Position numbers and translations under genes: made by a program
Shown: piece after piece, positions 49,795 through 58,518 of the stretch
Layout: the number at the start of each line of letters is the position of its first letter
Position numbering within the stretch: the first letter of the stretch is position 1
Notes under the pieces: generated by a model
The model's database searches: none
Told to the model about the DNA's origin: nothing
The model's input: the letters and a program-made list of their open reading frames with translations, nothing else
From: Streptomyces cinnamoneus
GTDB lineage: Bacteria; Actinomycetota; Actinomycetes; Streptomycetales; Streptomycetaceae
DNA length: 64,000 bases
Direction: 5' to 3'
Assembly (NCBI RefSeq): GCF_002939475.1
Contig: NZ_PKFQ01000001.1
Span: forward strand, 620,001-684,000

Positions 49795-50538
49795 TCACCT
49801 TCGGACGTCGCCGCCGAAGAAGTCGACGAGCAGCATGTCGCGTACGCCCGTCCGCGCGCCCGGCGTGGGCGTGAGCGGTGAGACCCCGTGCAACACCCGC
49901 CGGTCGTCGAGGACGATCGTCTCCCAGGGGGACTCCAGCGACGCCCGGTACACCGGCGTGCGGTCGAGGTCGTAGAGGCAGGACTCCGCGCCCCGGACGT
50001 CCGCCCGGCCGATCAGCACCTGGGCGACGTAGCAGTGTCCGTCCTGGTGGACGCCCTCCGGGGCGGGGAGGCCCTCGGCGTCCGGGGTGGCGGTGACACG
50101 GATCTGGTGGATGCCGCAGGTGTCGATGCCGGTGCGCGGGCCGGGGAGGTGCTCCCACAGCGTACGGACCACCGTGCGCAGCGCGGCGCCCTGTGCCACG
50201 CCGCCGTCCAGCGGTGCGAACATCCGCGCCACGCCGCCGTGCACCTTGTTCACGGCCCGGTCCTGGAAGAACGGAACGTGCGGCAGCGGCTCCAGGAGAC
50301 CGTCGCCGACGCGGAACCTGCCGTAGCGGCGGAAGCGGTAGGGCGGGTCCGCGGCGACGTGGGTGTCCGCGGGCAGGTCGTTCCAGGATCCGGTGAACTC
50401 GGCCACGGAGTCCGGGGGTATGCGCCCGAGTGCCGCCGTGAGCAGCGCGGGCGTGTGGTGGGTGAAGGGCGCGGGCTGCCCTGACGCTCCTCCGGCCGCC
50501 GTTCCGTCGCCGGATCCCACGGCAAAGCTGTACGACAT
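49795..50538 (-). CDS. 2OG-Fe(II) dioxygenase (PF10014-like)
   Basis: A 247-residue protein of the 2OG-Fe dioxygenase family that includes the Bacillus isoleucine 4-hydroxylase. HxD iron motif in GVHQDGHCYVAQVLIGRADVRGAESCLYD, the distal His in RRVLHGVSPLTP, and a C-terminal Arg (ARTGVRDMLLVDFF) for 2-oxoglutarate. N-terminal PYRFRRYGRFRV and FFQDRAVNKVHGGVARMFAPL are family segments. Likely hydroxylates a free amino acid or similar small molecule. ATG 50538 with GGGGGGAA upstream. Confidence 0.83.
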   Translation of the reverse strand: MSYSFAVGSGDGTAAGGASGQPAPFTHHTPALLTAALGRIPPDSVAEFTGSWNDLPADTHVAADPPYRFRRYGRFRVGDGLLEPLPHVPFFQDRAVNKVHGGVARMFAPLDGGVAQGAALRTVVRTLWEHLPGPRTGIDTCGIHQIRVTATPDAEGLPAPEGVHQDGHCYVAQVLIGRADVRGAESCLYDLDRTPVYRASLESPWETIVLDDRRVLHGVSPLTPTPGARTGVRDMLLVDFFGGDVRR

Positions 50539-51036
50539 GACGCGTTCCCCCCGTGCCAACTGCGTTCCCTGGCACCACGGTACCTGCCGCTCCCGGCGCG
50601 TCCAGCGGGGGCGTACAGGGCAACCGGCCGACGTGAGGGGACAGTCGCGAGCCCCGTTCATCCGCTTGCGCGGACGGGGAGGATCTGGCGGGCCAGGCGC
50701 CGCCCCTTCGCACCCCGGCAGGTCATCGCGGCGGGCGGCCTTGTCCAGGCAACGCCTCGCCACCCCAGCTCCCTTGAGGGCGTCCGCAAGAGGGCATTCG
50801 GACAGGGAAAAGGCAACTTAGACAGGGCCTGCGGCGGGGGGCTATGTTCTCCTCACATTCGGCGCCGCCCACAGCCGCACAGGGGTTCCATCAGCCTGAG
50901 TCACCAGCAAGGGGACGAGCCGACCACCGCCACGGCTCCCCGCCCCCCACGCGCCAGGCGCCGAATCGAGTCCGCTCCCGGACAGCGAGACCGTCAGGGA
51001 CTTCCCCACCAGGCCCCCTCAGCCAGGGAGATACGC
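50539..51036. other. Intergenic region, 498 bp
   Basis: Divergent gap between the dioxygenase and the DUF3291 gene. A weak candidate promoter on the plus strand is TTAGAC (50818) and TATGTT (50843), 19 bp apart. A good ribosome site (GGGAGATACGC) precedes the ATG at 51037. No gene, riboswitch or repeat recognised. Confidence 0.35.
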
Positions 51037-51615
51037 ATGCCCCATCTTGCTCTGTACACGTTCGGCGTCCTGAAGTCACCCCTCGCCGATCCCGCACGTC
51101 TTACGCAGGAGTTCTACGAAAGCGGTGAGGCCGTCTACCGGGAGATCGGCCAGCACCCCGGATACATCGCTCATGCTGAACCGGCAGAGCACAGCCGAGG
51201 CGCACTTTTCGGCTCGGACTGGGGTGCATGGGGAGAGTTCGCTGTTCCGGCCTGGTACGGGAAGGGCCGCACTGCGGAAACCACCGCCCTGGCCGCGACC
51301 CTCTCACTCTGGACCGACCTGGGATCCGCCATCGACGCCGTCTACACCGGTCTGCACCGCGTGGCGCTCAACAGGCGTCACGACTGGTTCGAGAGGACGG
51401 GACACCCGAGTCACGTGTCCTGGTGGGTCGCCGACGGCGCGATACCCACCTGGCAGGACGGGGTCACCAGGCTGGAACACCTCCACGACCACGGCTACGC
51501 ACCGCACGCCTTCACCTTCCACCACTCGTTCGATCCGGCCGGAACACCGGCCCGGCTCAAAGGCATCGGGCCGAAGGGCGACATGTCCGTGCCCGACTCG
51601 CCTCCACGCGGCTGA
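51037..51615 (+). CDS. DUF3291 family protein
   Basis: A 192-residue protein resembling DUF3291 (dimeric alpha/beta-barrel-like monooxygenase fold): MPHLALYTFGVLKSPLADPARLTQEFYESGEAVYREIGQHPGYIAHAEP, LSLWTDLGSAIDAVYTGLHRVALNRRHDWFERTGHPSHVSWWVADG and ARLEHLHDHGYAPHAFTF. Biochemical function unknown. Codon usage and a good ribosome site support coding. Confidence 0.8.
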   Translation: MPHLALYTFGVLKSPLADPARLTQEFYESGEAVYREIGQHPGYIAHAEPAEHSRGALFGSDWGAWGEFAVPAWYGKGRTAETTALAATLSLWTDLGSAIDAVYTGLHRVALNRRHDWFERTGHPSHVSWWVADGAIPTWQDGVTRLEHLHDHGYAPHAFTFHHSFDPAGTPARLKGIGPKGDMSVPDSPPRG

Positions 51616-51734
51616 CGATGCGCGCGACCTGCCCGCGCAGGGGGTTGACCTTCTCATCGATGTCAACGTCTAAGGTCGCTCCCGGGCGAAGGCCGCTTCC
51701 CCGTCCGCTCGATCCCGTACTGCTGGAGTGCCGC

Positions 51735-52538
51735 ATGACCACCTTTGTTGCCCAACGTAACGGCCGGGCGGCGACCGCCGAGGAGTTGGCGCCTCTCGCC
51801 TTCGCGGGCTACGCCCACTTCACCGCCATGCAGGTGCGGGACGGCCGGGTCCGGGGTCTCGACCTCCACCTGGAGCGGCTGCGGTTCGCCTCCCTGGAGA
51901 TGTTCGGGCGGGCGGTGCCCGACGAGCGGGTGCGGGCCCACCTCAGGACGGCGCTGGAGGCCGGTCCGGGGGACGTCTCGCTGACGGCCACGATGTACGC
52001 GCCCGCCCACGAGTCCGTCGCCGCCGGGGCGGCCGTGGAGCCCGACGTGCTGGTCCGCACCCGGCCGGCCGCGTCCGCGCCCGAGTGCCCGCTGGCGCTG
52101 GCGGCGGTGGAGTACGAGCGGTTCCTGCCCGCCGTGAAGCACGTCGGTGAGGTGGCGAAGGTGTACACGCCCCGTCAGGCCGTCGGACAGGGCTTCGACG
52201 ACGCCGCGTTCGTCGACCGCCGGGGCCGGCTGAGTGAGGCGTCGATCTGGAACCTGGCGTTCTGGGACGGCGAGGCGGTGGTGTGGCCCGAGGCCGAGAT
52301 GCTGACGGGGACCATGATGGGCGTCGTCCGCCGGCAGCTGGACCGGCTCGGTGTCCCCCAGCGCCTCCAGGAGGTCACGCTCGCCGACCTGCCGGCGCTG
52401 TCCGGTGGCGTCGTCATGAACTCCTGGTCGCCGGGCGTGGCGGTGAAGCGGATCGGCTCGGTGGCCCTGCCCCAGGCACCGGCCTTCCTGGAGCTGCTCC
52501 ACCGGGCCTACGAGGCCGAACCCCCCACCGCGCCGTGA
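51735..52538 (+). CDS. Class IV PLP-dependent aminotransferase
   Basis: A 267-residue fold-type IV enzyme like branched-chain/D-amino-acid aminotransferases or aminodeoxychorismate lyase: GYAHFTAMQVRDGRVRGLDLHLERLRFASLEMFG, FLPAVKHVGEVAKVYTPRQAVGQGFDDAAFVDRRGRLSEASIWNLAFW (PLP Lys region and conserved Glu), and EMLTGTMMGVVRRQL (phosphate site). Substrate unclear. ATG 51735; the frame is open from 51228 but upstream sequence is the DUF3291 gene in another frame. Confidence 0.87.
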   Translation: MTTFVAQRNGRAATAEELAPLAFAGYAHFTAMQVRDGRVRGLDLHLERLRFASLEMFGRAVPDERVRAHLRTALEAGPGDVSLTATMYAPAHESVAAGAAVEPDVLVRTRPAASAPECPLALAAVEYERFLPAVKHVGEVAKVYTPRQAVGQGFDDAAFVDRRGRLSEASIWNLAFWDGEAVVWPEAEMLTGTMMGVVRRQLDRLGVPQRLQEVTLADLPALSGGVVMNSWSPGVAVKRIGSVALPQAPAFLELLHRAYEAEPPTAP

Positions 52539-52587
52539 GCGGACGTACGGCCGGACTCGCCGCGCAGCCGGCGCCGGTGAAACGACA

Positions 52588-52626
52588 GGGCCGGTCACGA
52601 TGCCCCGAGGGCGCCGTGACCGGCCC
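52588..52626. terminator. Bidirectional terminator between aminotransferase and cbtA
   Basis: A perfect 12-bp stem GGGCCGGTCACG / CGTGACCGGCCC with a 15-base loop, between two convergent stop codons. Confidence 0.7.
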
Positions 52627-52646
52627 GGCGTTCGTGCGTTCGCCCG

Positions 52647-53408
52647 TCAGACGGCTGCGGGCTCGGTGTCGCGCTCGGGCGCGGCCCGGCCGGCCTTCGG
52701 CACCAGCGCCCGCTCCGCCAGCTCACCGAAGATGAGCCCGAAGCCGGTCCACAGGACCAGTTCCGTGGCGAGGGAGGAGAGCCGGAACTCCCACAGCAGC
52801 GTGGCCGGGAAGCCCTCCGGCACGTTGTCCCCCGACGGCAGGAACGCGAAGGCGAGGCCCAGCACGACCACGAGGGCGAGGCCCGCGACGACCGTCGCGT
52901 ACCAATTGCCCAGGCGGGGCGCCAGCCGCCGGCCCAGGATGACCGTCGCCACCGTCAGCAGCACGCTGAGCGCGATCATCAGGAAGAACAGTGCCGTGCG
53001 CTTGTCCAGGGTGTCGGGGTCGCCCACCGCCGGCGGGTTGGCCGGGTACTTCAGGAACGGCACCAGGAAGACCGCGACGAAGGCGCCCAGCGCGACCAGG
53101 GCCGCCGTGGCCCGCGGGCCGAACCGGCCGACACGGCCCAGCGCCACGCAGAACGCCAGGGCGGCGATGCCGCCCAGGGCGACGCCGTAGACCAGGATGC
53201 CCGTGGCCAGCCCACCGGTGGACTGAAGGGTGCGGCTGACCAGTTCCACGCCGTCGCCGTGGTCGTGGCTGTGCGCCTCCTCGAAGGCGATGGCCGAGTC
53301 CACATGGGGCTCGCCCAGCAGATAGGCGGTGATCAGGGCCAGCACCCCGGTGGCGAGACCGGCCAGCATGCCGCGGACCAGCAGGGTCCGGACGGATACG
53401 GAGTTCAC
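52647..53408 (-). CDS. cbtA: CbtA, predicted cobalt transporter subunit
   Basis: A 253-residue membrane protein with about six helices. N-terminal LLVRGMLAGLATGVLALITAYLLGEPHVDSAIAFEEAHSHDHGDG carries the CbtA-type His/Asp-rich loop, and VSRTLQSTGGLATGILVYGVALGGIAALAF and FLVPFLKYPANPPAVGDPDTLDKRTALFFLMI are family signatures. It is the partner of CbtB (18 bp upstream) and downstream of a cobalamin riboswitch, so it should take up cobalt when B12 is low. Confidence 0.93.
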   Translation of the reverse strand: MNSVSVRTLLVRGMLAGLATGVLALITAYLLGEPHVDSAIAFEEAHSHDHGDGVELVSRTLQSTGGLATGILVYGVALGGIAALAFCVALGRVGRFGPRATAALVALGAFVAVFLVPFLKYPANPPAVGDPDTLDKRTALFFLMIALSVLLTVATVILGRRLAPRLGNWYATVVAGLALVVVLGLAFAFLPSGDNVPEGFPATLLWEFRLSSLATELVLWTGFGLIFGELAERALVPKAGRAAPERDTEPAAV

Positions 53409-53426
53409 GAGTTCGTACCCCTGGTC

Positions 53427-53651
53427 TCAGTGGCAGGGGAAGCCGAGCAGATGACGGCCGTCGTGGACCCACTCGTGCACGCCCTCGCCGGAGATGAGCG
53501 CGGTGGCGCCCTGCTCCGCGCCGACGAAGTAGAGCAGGACCAGCATGAGGACGCCGACGAAGGCGGCCCACGGGGCGATCGCCTTCAGGGAGATCGGGGC
53601 GATCTCGGGTATGGCGGGGCTGCCGGAGACAGGGGCGGCGGACTGGGCCAT
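53427..53651 (-). CDS. cbtB: CbtB, small cobalt transporter subunit
   Basis: A 74-residue protein with one membrane helix (WAAFVGVLMLVLLYFVGAEQG) and the His-rich metal motif HEWVHDGRHLLGFPCH at its C terminus, the family hallmark. It comes directly after the cobalamin riboswitch and before cbtA in the same operon. Confidence 0.93.
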   Translation of the reverse strand: MAQSAAPVSGSPAIPEIAPISLKAIAPWAAFVGVLMLVLLYFVGAEQGATALISGEGVHEWVHDGRHLLGFPCH

Positions 53652-53693
53652 GACAGAACCTCCTGGGGAACACGCGTCCCGATCGTTGGTGCG

Positions 53694-53810
53694 GACGACG
53701 GTGTCGGGTCTGACTCCCCCGCCCCCGCCCCGGTGATCGCCGGGGCCCTGTCGGGATTACAGTGGCGCGACCGTGCCGGATTCGCACCGGCTTCCGAGCG
53801 CACCGTCGTC
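53694..53810 (-). promoter_or_regulatory. Cobalamin riboswitch
   Basis: On the minus strand the order is: P1 arm GACGACGGTG (53810-53801), GAAGCCGGTGCGAATCCGGC, the B12-box-type GCGCCACTGTAA, a P-stem hairpin CCCCGGCGATCACCGGGG, GTCAGACCC, and closing P1 arm CACCGTCGTC (53703-53694), which pairs perfectly over 10 bp with the first. It sits 43 bases before cbtB. B12 binding would be expected to lower cbtBA expression. Confidence 0.93.
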
Positions 53811-53952
53811 ATGTACACGCGACCGTACCGCCTGGTGAATCACCGCGCTACGGCGTGCGGGCGCGCACACCCGGCGCACACGCCGCCCGATGCGGTGGCC
53901 CACCGGGCGCCGGGACCCAAGCGCCCCCGGAAGCACGGGAGGAGGACACCCC

Positions 53953-54558
53953 ATGACCCTGCGTGTGATCTTGATCTCGCCCGCCAGCGGCTCCGCCCTG
54001 CGCGAGGTCCGCTTCGACGACGACGGCCCGCTGGAGGAGGCGGGTCTGCGCGGCGCCCGTGCCGTCGCCGGCACGCTGCCGCGCGCCTCCCTCGTCCTCA
54101 CGGCTCCGTCCACCCGCTGCCGTCTGACCGCCTCCGCCCTCGGCCTGGACCCGCGGGTCGCACCGGAGCTGCGGGACCTGGACGCCGGGAGCTGGCGCGG
54201 CCGCACCCTGGACGAGGTGTTCGCCGCCGAGCCGGAGGCGGTGGCGGCCTGGCTGGCCGATCCCGGCGCGGCGCCGCACGGCGGTGAGTCCGTGACGGAG
54301 CTGGTGGGCCGCGCCGGCGCCTGGCTGGACGAGCGGTCCGGCGACGCCGGCCGGGTGCTGGCCGTGGCCGAGCCGGCGGTGGTCCGCGCGGTGCTCGTCC
54401 ACGCGCTCGGCCTGCCGCCCGCGGCCTTCTGGCGCCTGGACGTCCCCCCGTTGACCGCGACCGAGCTCACCGGCCGGGCGGGCCGGTGGAACCTGCGCTG
54501 CGGCCGGCCCCTGACCGGTGCGGCGACGCCGGAGGAGCCCACCACCGGACAGCCGTGA
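53953..54558 (+). CDS. Histidine-phosphatase-fold protein lacking both catalytic histidines
   Basis: A 201-residue protein with the layout of the histidine (RHG) phosphatase superfamily: EEAGLRGARAVAGTLPRASLVLTAPSTRCRLTASALGLDPRVAPELRDLDAGSWRGRTLDEV, as in CobC-like enzymes. The N-terminal RHG motif is replaced by ISPASG, and the second catalytic His position (usually VSHGGVIRA) reads AVAEPAVVRA. Hydrolysis by the usual phosphohistidine route is therefore unlikely; binding or a regulatory role is possible. It is divergent from the B12-regulated cbtBA operon, the sort of place where an alpha-ribazole phosphatase might be found. Confidence 0.8.
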   Translation: MTLRVILISPASGSALREVRFDDDGPLEEAGLRGARAVAGTLPRASLVLTAPSTRCRLTASALGLDPRVAPELRDLDAGSWRGRTLDEVFAAEPEAVAAWLADPGAAPHGGESVTELVGRAGAWLDERSGDAGRVLAVAEPAVVRAVLVHALGLPPAAFWRLDVPPLTATELTGRAGRWNLRCGRPLTGAATPEEPTTGQP

Positions 54559-54694
54559 GCTGAAAGGGCCCCCACAGCGGGAAACCCCTCAGTGCCGTCA
54601 GTCGTAACCTCACACGCCCTTCACTTGCGAGGGGAACGGTTCGAGCCACCGCCACGTCCCAGCCGGTGTGGCCCGAACGCGCACGGCTCGGTAC

Positions 54695-54723
54695 GCCGTA
54701 CGCAGGGGGAGGGGGCGTACGGC
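54695..54723 (+). promoter_or_regulatory. Hairpin with Shine-Dalgarno-like loop before the Ser/Thr kinase gene
   Basis: Perfect 9-bp arms GCCGTACGC (54695) and GCGTACGGC (54715) enclose AGGGGGAGGGG, and the ATG follows at once. The purine-rich loop is the only ribosome-binding candidate, so the hairpin either presents or limits it. Confidence 0.5.
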
Positions 54724-56139
<1,416 letters not shown>

Positions 56140-56183
56140 ACGGGAACGGCGGAAGAGACGGATCGGCACCTCGGGGGTGGGCT

Positions 56184-57452
56184 GTGCAGCGGAAACGGAA
56201 GTGTCTCGTCTCGTTGCTCGCCGCGGCTGCGCTGCTCGGCGGCGCGGGTGTGGCGGGCTGCGGCAACGACACGGAGAGGAAGGCCGCCAGGATCTCCCTG
56301 GAGGCGGCGGGCGTCATCGCCCCGAAGCCGTTCATGGAGGCCCCGGACTCCGACCTCCGGGGGGTCAAGGCCGTCACGGGAGCCCGCAGCCGCGGCGCGT
56401 TCGGCGGGACGCCGGGCAGGACCCGCTGCGACAAGGCGACGCTGATCCAGCAGATCACGGCCGACAAGGTCAAGGCGGACGCCTGGGCGAAGGCGCGCGG
56501 CATCCCCGCGGACAAGATCGCGGAGCACATCAGGTCACTGACCGAGGAGATCGTCCCGGAGGACACCCTGGTCAAGAACCACAACTACGAGGGCGACGGC
56601 AAGACGGTCGCGTACCTGTCCGTCCTCCAGGTCGGCACCGCCGTGCTCCTCGACCCGTACGACAACCCCGCGGTCAAGTGCAACTGCGGCAACCCCCTGC
56701 GGCAGCCGGAGAACGGCATCGACCGCGAGGCGTCCACGTACACCGGAAAGCGGTGGGAGAGCTTCCAGAGCACGCAGGTCACGGTCATCATCGTGCGGAG
56801 CCCCGAAGAGGGGCCGCGCGAGACCCTCCCGGTCATCGACGTCCAGCATCCCGACAGGGGGTTCAACCGGCCGGCCGGCAGCGACGGTTCGACCGACAGC
56901 AAGCCCTACCCCGTCACCCCGCCGCCGTCCACCGTGCCGACGCCGTCCGGCTCGGCGCCGGGCACGGGCTCCCCGTCCGGGCCGGGCGAGCCGTCCGGGT
57001 CCGGGTCGCCGTCCACGTCGGGGACGCCGTCCGGATCCGGCGGGCCGTCGGTCCCGGGCCCGTCCTCCGGGAGGCCGTCCACGGGCGGGCCGGTCACGTC
57101 GAAGCCGCCCAGCGGCAAGCCGCCGGCGACGTCGGCCGGTCCCCCCAGGACGGGTTCCCCGGCGTCGTCCAGGCCGCCCGCCACCGGCAAGCCGCCGGTC
57201 GCCAGCCATTCGGCCGCCGCGGTGCAGCCGACCGCCGCACGGACGACGGCCGCCGCGCCCCCGGTTCACACCACCGCGGCGGCACCGCCCGCCCACACCA
57301 CCGGAGCCGCGCCCCCGGCCCGCACCACGGCCGCGGCACCGCCCTTGCGGACGACCGCCGCTCCCGTGCCGTCCAGGACCGTCGCGCCCCCGGACGCCGT
57401 CACTCCCGGAGGGCAAGCTCCGCCCGGGCCCGCTCGAAGTGCCGTTCCGTGA
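56184..57452 (+). CDS. DUF6777-like lipoprotein with long Pro/Ser/Thr/Ala tail
   Basis: A 422-residue lipoprotein: signal with lipobox (GAGVAGC, Cys near residue 26), then a globular part (about 35-235) with AAGVIAPKPFMEAP, TRCDKATLIQQITADKVKADAWAKARGI, VLLDPYDNPAVKCNCGNPL and WESFQSTQVTVI, the pattern of Streptomyces DUF6777 proteins often beside Ser/Thr kinases. The remaining 180 residues are low-complexity Pro/Ser/Gly then TTAAAPP repeats, probably a wall-spanning linker. GTG start. Its last 53 bp overlap the convergent ferritin-like gene. Confidence 0.78.
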   Translation: MQRKRKCLVSLLAAAALLGGAGVAGCGNDTERKAARISLEAAGVIAPKPFMEAPDSDLRGVKAVTGARSRGAFGGTPGRTRCDKATLIQQITADKVKADAWAKARGIPADKIAEHIRSLTEEIVPEDTLVKNHNYEGDGKTVAYLSVLQVGTAVLLDPYDNPAVKCNCGNPLRQPENGIDREASTYTGKRWESFQSTQVTVIIVRSPEEGPRETLPVIDVQHPDRGFNRPAGSDGSTDSKPYPVTPPPSTVPTPSGSAPGTGSPSGPGEPSGSGSPSTSGTPSGSGGPSVPGPSSGRPSTGGPVTSKPPSGKPPATSAGPPRTGSPASSRPPATGKPPVASHSAAAVQPTAARTTAAAPPVHTTAAAPPAHTTGAAPPARTTAAAPPLRTTAAPVPSRTVAPPDAVTPGGQAPPGPARSAVP

Positions 57453-58518
57453 CCTCGTAGGTCGGGCTCGCGTGGAGCCCCGCGGCGCGCCTGGCGGGAT
57501 CGGGGTGCGGGTTGCGGTGGAGCCGCTCGGAGAGCGCCCGCAGCTCCAGCATGGTGGGCACCGCGGCCCGCAGCACGGCGGGGGTGCCGGTGAAGGCGGC
57601 TTGCAGGACGCACAGCAGGCGGGCGTAGACCTCGTTGAAACGGTCCGCCGCCCGCCGTACGGCGCTGCCGGGCGGGTAGTGGGCGACCTTGGCCCCGGGG
57701 TCGAGGGGATAGGCGTCCTGCCACGCGACGGCGATGTCCGGGCCGGACGGTCCGCCGGCGGGGGTGTCGTACGGGCCGTACGCGCGCTCCCGGCGGATCT
57801 CGTCGAACCGGAAGTAGTGGGCGGGCTGCCGTGTCTCCCCGAACAGCTCCTCGTCCGAGTCGAAGACGGTCCCGTCGGCGCCCTCGCCCTGCTCGGTGAC
57901 GACCCGTAGGGCCTTCAGGGCGGAGGCCAGGTCGGTGACCGCGAAGACCTCGCCGCCGGAGTCGTAGAAGTCCGCCGGGCCGACCTGGCGGGCCGGGTCG
58001 CCGCAGAAGAGCTCCCGTTCGCCGAGCTCGGCCGACAGGCGCAGCACACCCGCGCGAAGGGTCGCGTAGAACTGCCCTACGGACGTCCAGCCGTCGTCCT
58101 CGCCCACCGAGGGGTGGCCGGGCGGCTCCGCCACGTACGCGGGGCGTTCGATGTACAGGAAGGTCTCCAGCGCCTCGGGCCCGAAGTGGCGCAGGGCGAC
58201 GGGGACCTTCTCCTTGCTGAACGGCAGCACGGCCGGATAGGAGCTGACGAAGCGGGAGTCGGCCACGAGCGCCTCGCCGCCGACCGCGCTCAGGAGGTTG
58301 GCGACGAGCGTCATGTGCAGCATCTCCTCCAGCACGACGCTCCGGATGATGTGGGAGGCGGGCCGGTTGCGGCCCGGGCGCAGGGAGTACATCGCCGTCA
58401 GGTAGGGCGGGATGGTGAGGTGTTCGAGCGTCAACGCGGCCTGGAGGAAGAGCTGGAGGTCCGCGCGGTCGCGCGGCACCCGGAACGGCGGTTCCGCGAG
58501 AACCGCGGGCTCGGTCAT
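57400..58518 (-). CDS. Ferritin-like (VioB N-domain type) protein
   Basis: A 372-residue protein of the ferritin-like family related to the iminophenyl-pyruvate-dimer synthase domain: LQLFLQAALTLEHLTIPPYLTAMYSL, SHIIRSVVLEEMLHMTLVANLLSAVGG (E..EMLHM iron ligands), FETFLYIERPAYV-like ALETFLYIERPAYVAEPP and FRFDEIRRERAYGPYD. Carboxylate and His ligands suggest a di-iron or other metal centre. Third gene of an operon with a GMC oxidoreductase (ATGA overlap). Role unknown; an oxidative step with the GMC partner is plausible. Confidence 0.82.
   Translation of the reverse strand: MTEPAVLAEPPFRVPRDRADLQLFLQAALTLEHLTIPPYLTAMYSLRPGRNRPASHIIRSVVLEEMLHMTLVANLLSAVGGEALVADSRFVSSYPAVLPFSKEKVPVALRHFGPEALETFLYIERPAYVAEPPGHPSVGEDDGWTSVGQFYATLRAGVLRLSAELGERELFCGDPARQVGPADFYDSGGEVFAVTDLASALKALRVVTEQGEGADGTVFDSDEELFGETRQPAHYFRFDEIRRERAYGPYDTPAGGPSGPDIAVAWQDAYPLDPGAKVAHYPPGSAVRRAADRFNEVYARLLCVLQAAFTGTPAVLRAAVPTMLELRALSERLHRNPHPDPARRAAGLHASPTYEVTERHFERARAELALRE

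Noticed and set aside
56930..57380. Short tandem repeats resembling a repeat array
   Set aside because: They encode the Pro/Ser/Gly and TTAAAPP linker of the lipoprotein; repeat units are 3-12 bp without spacers, not a CRISPR.
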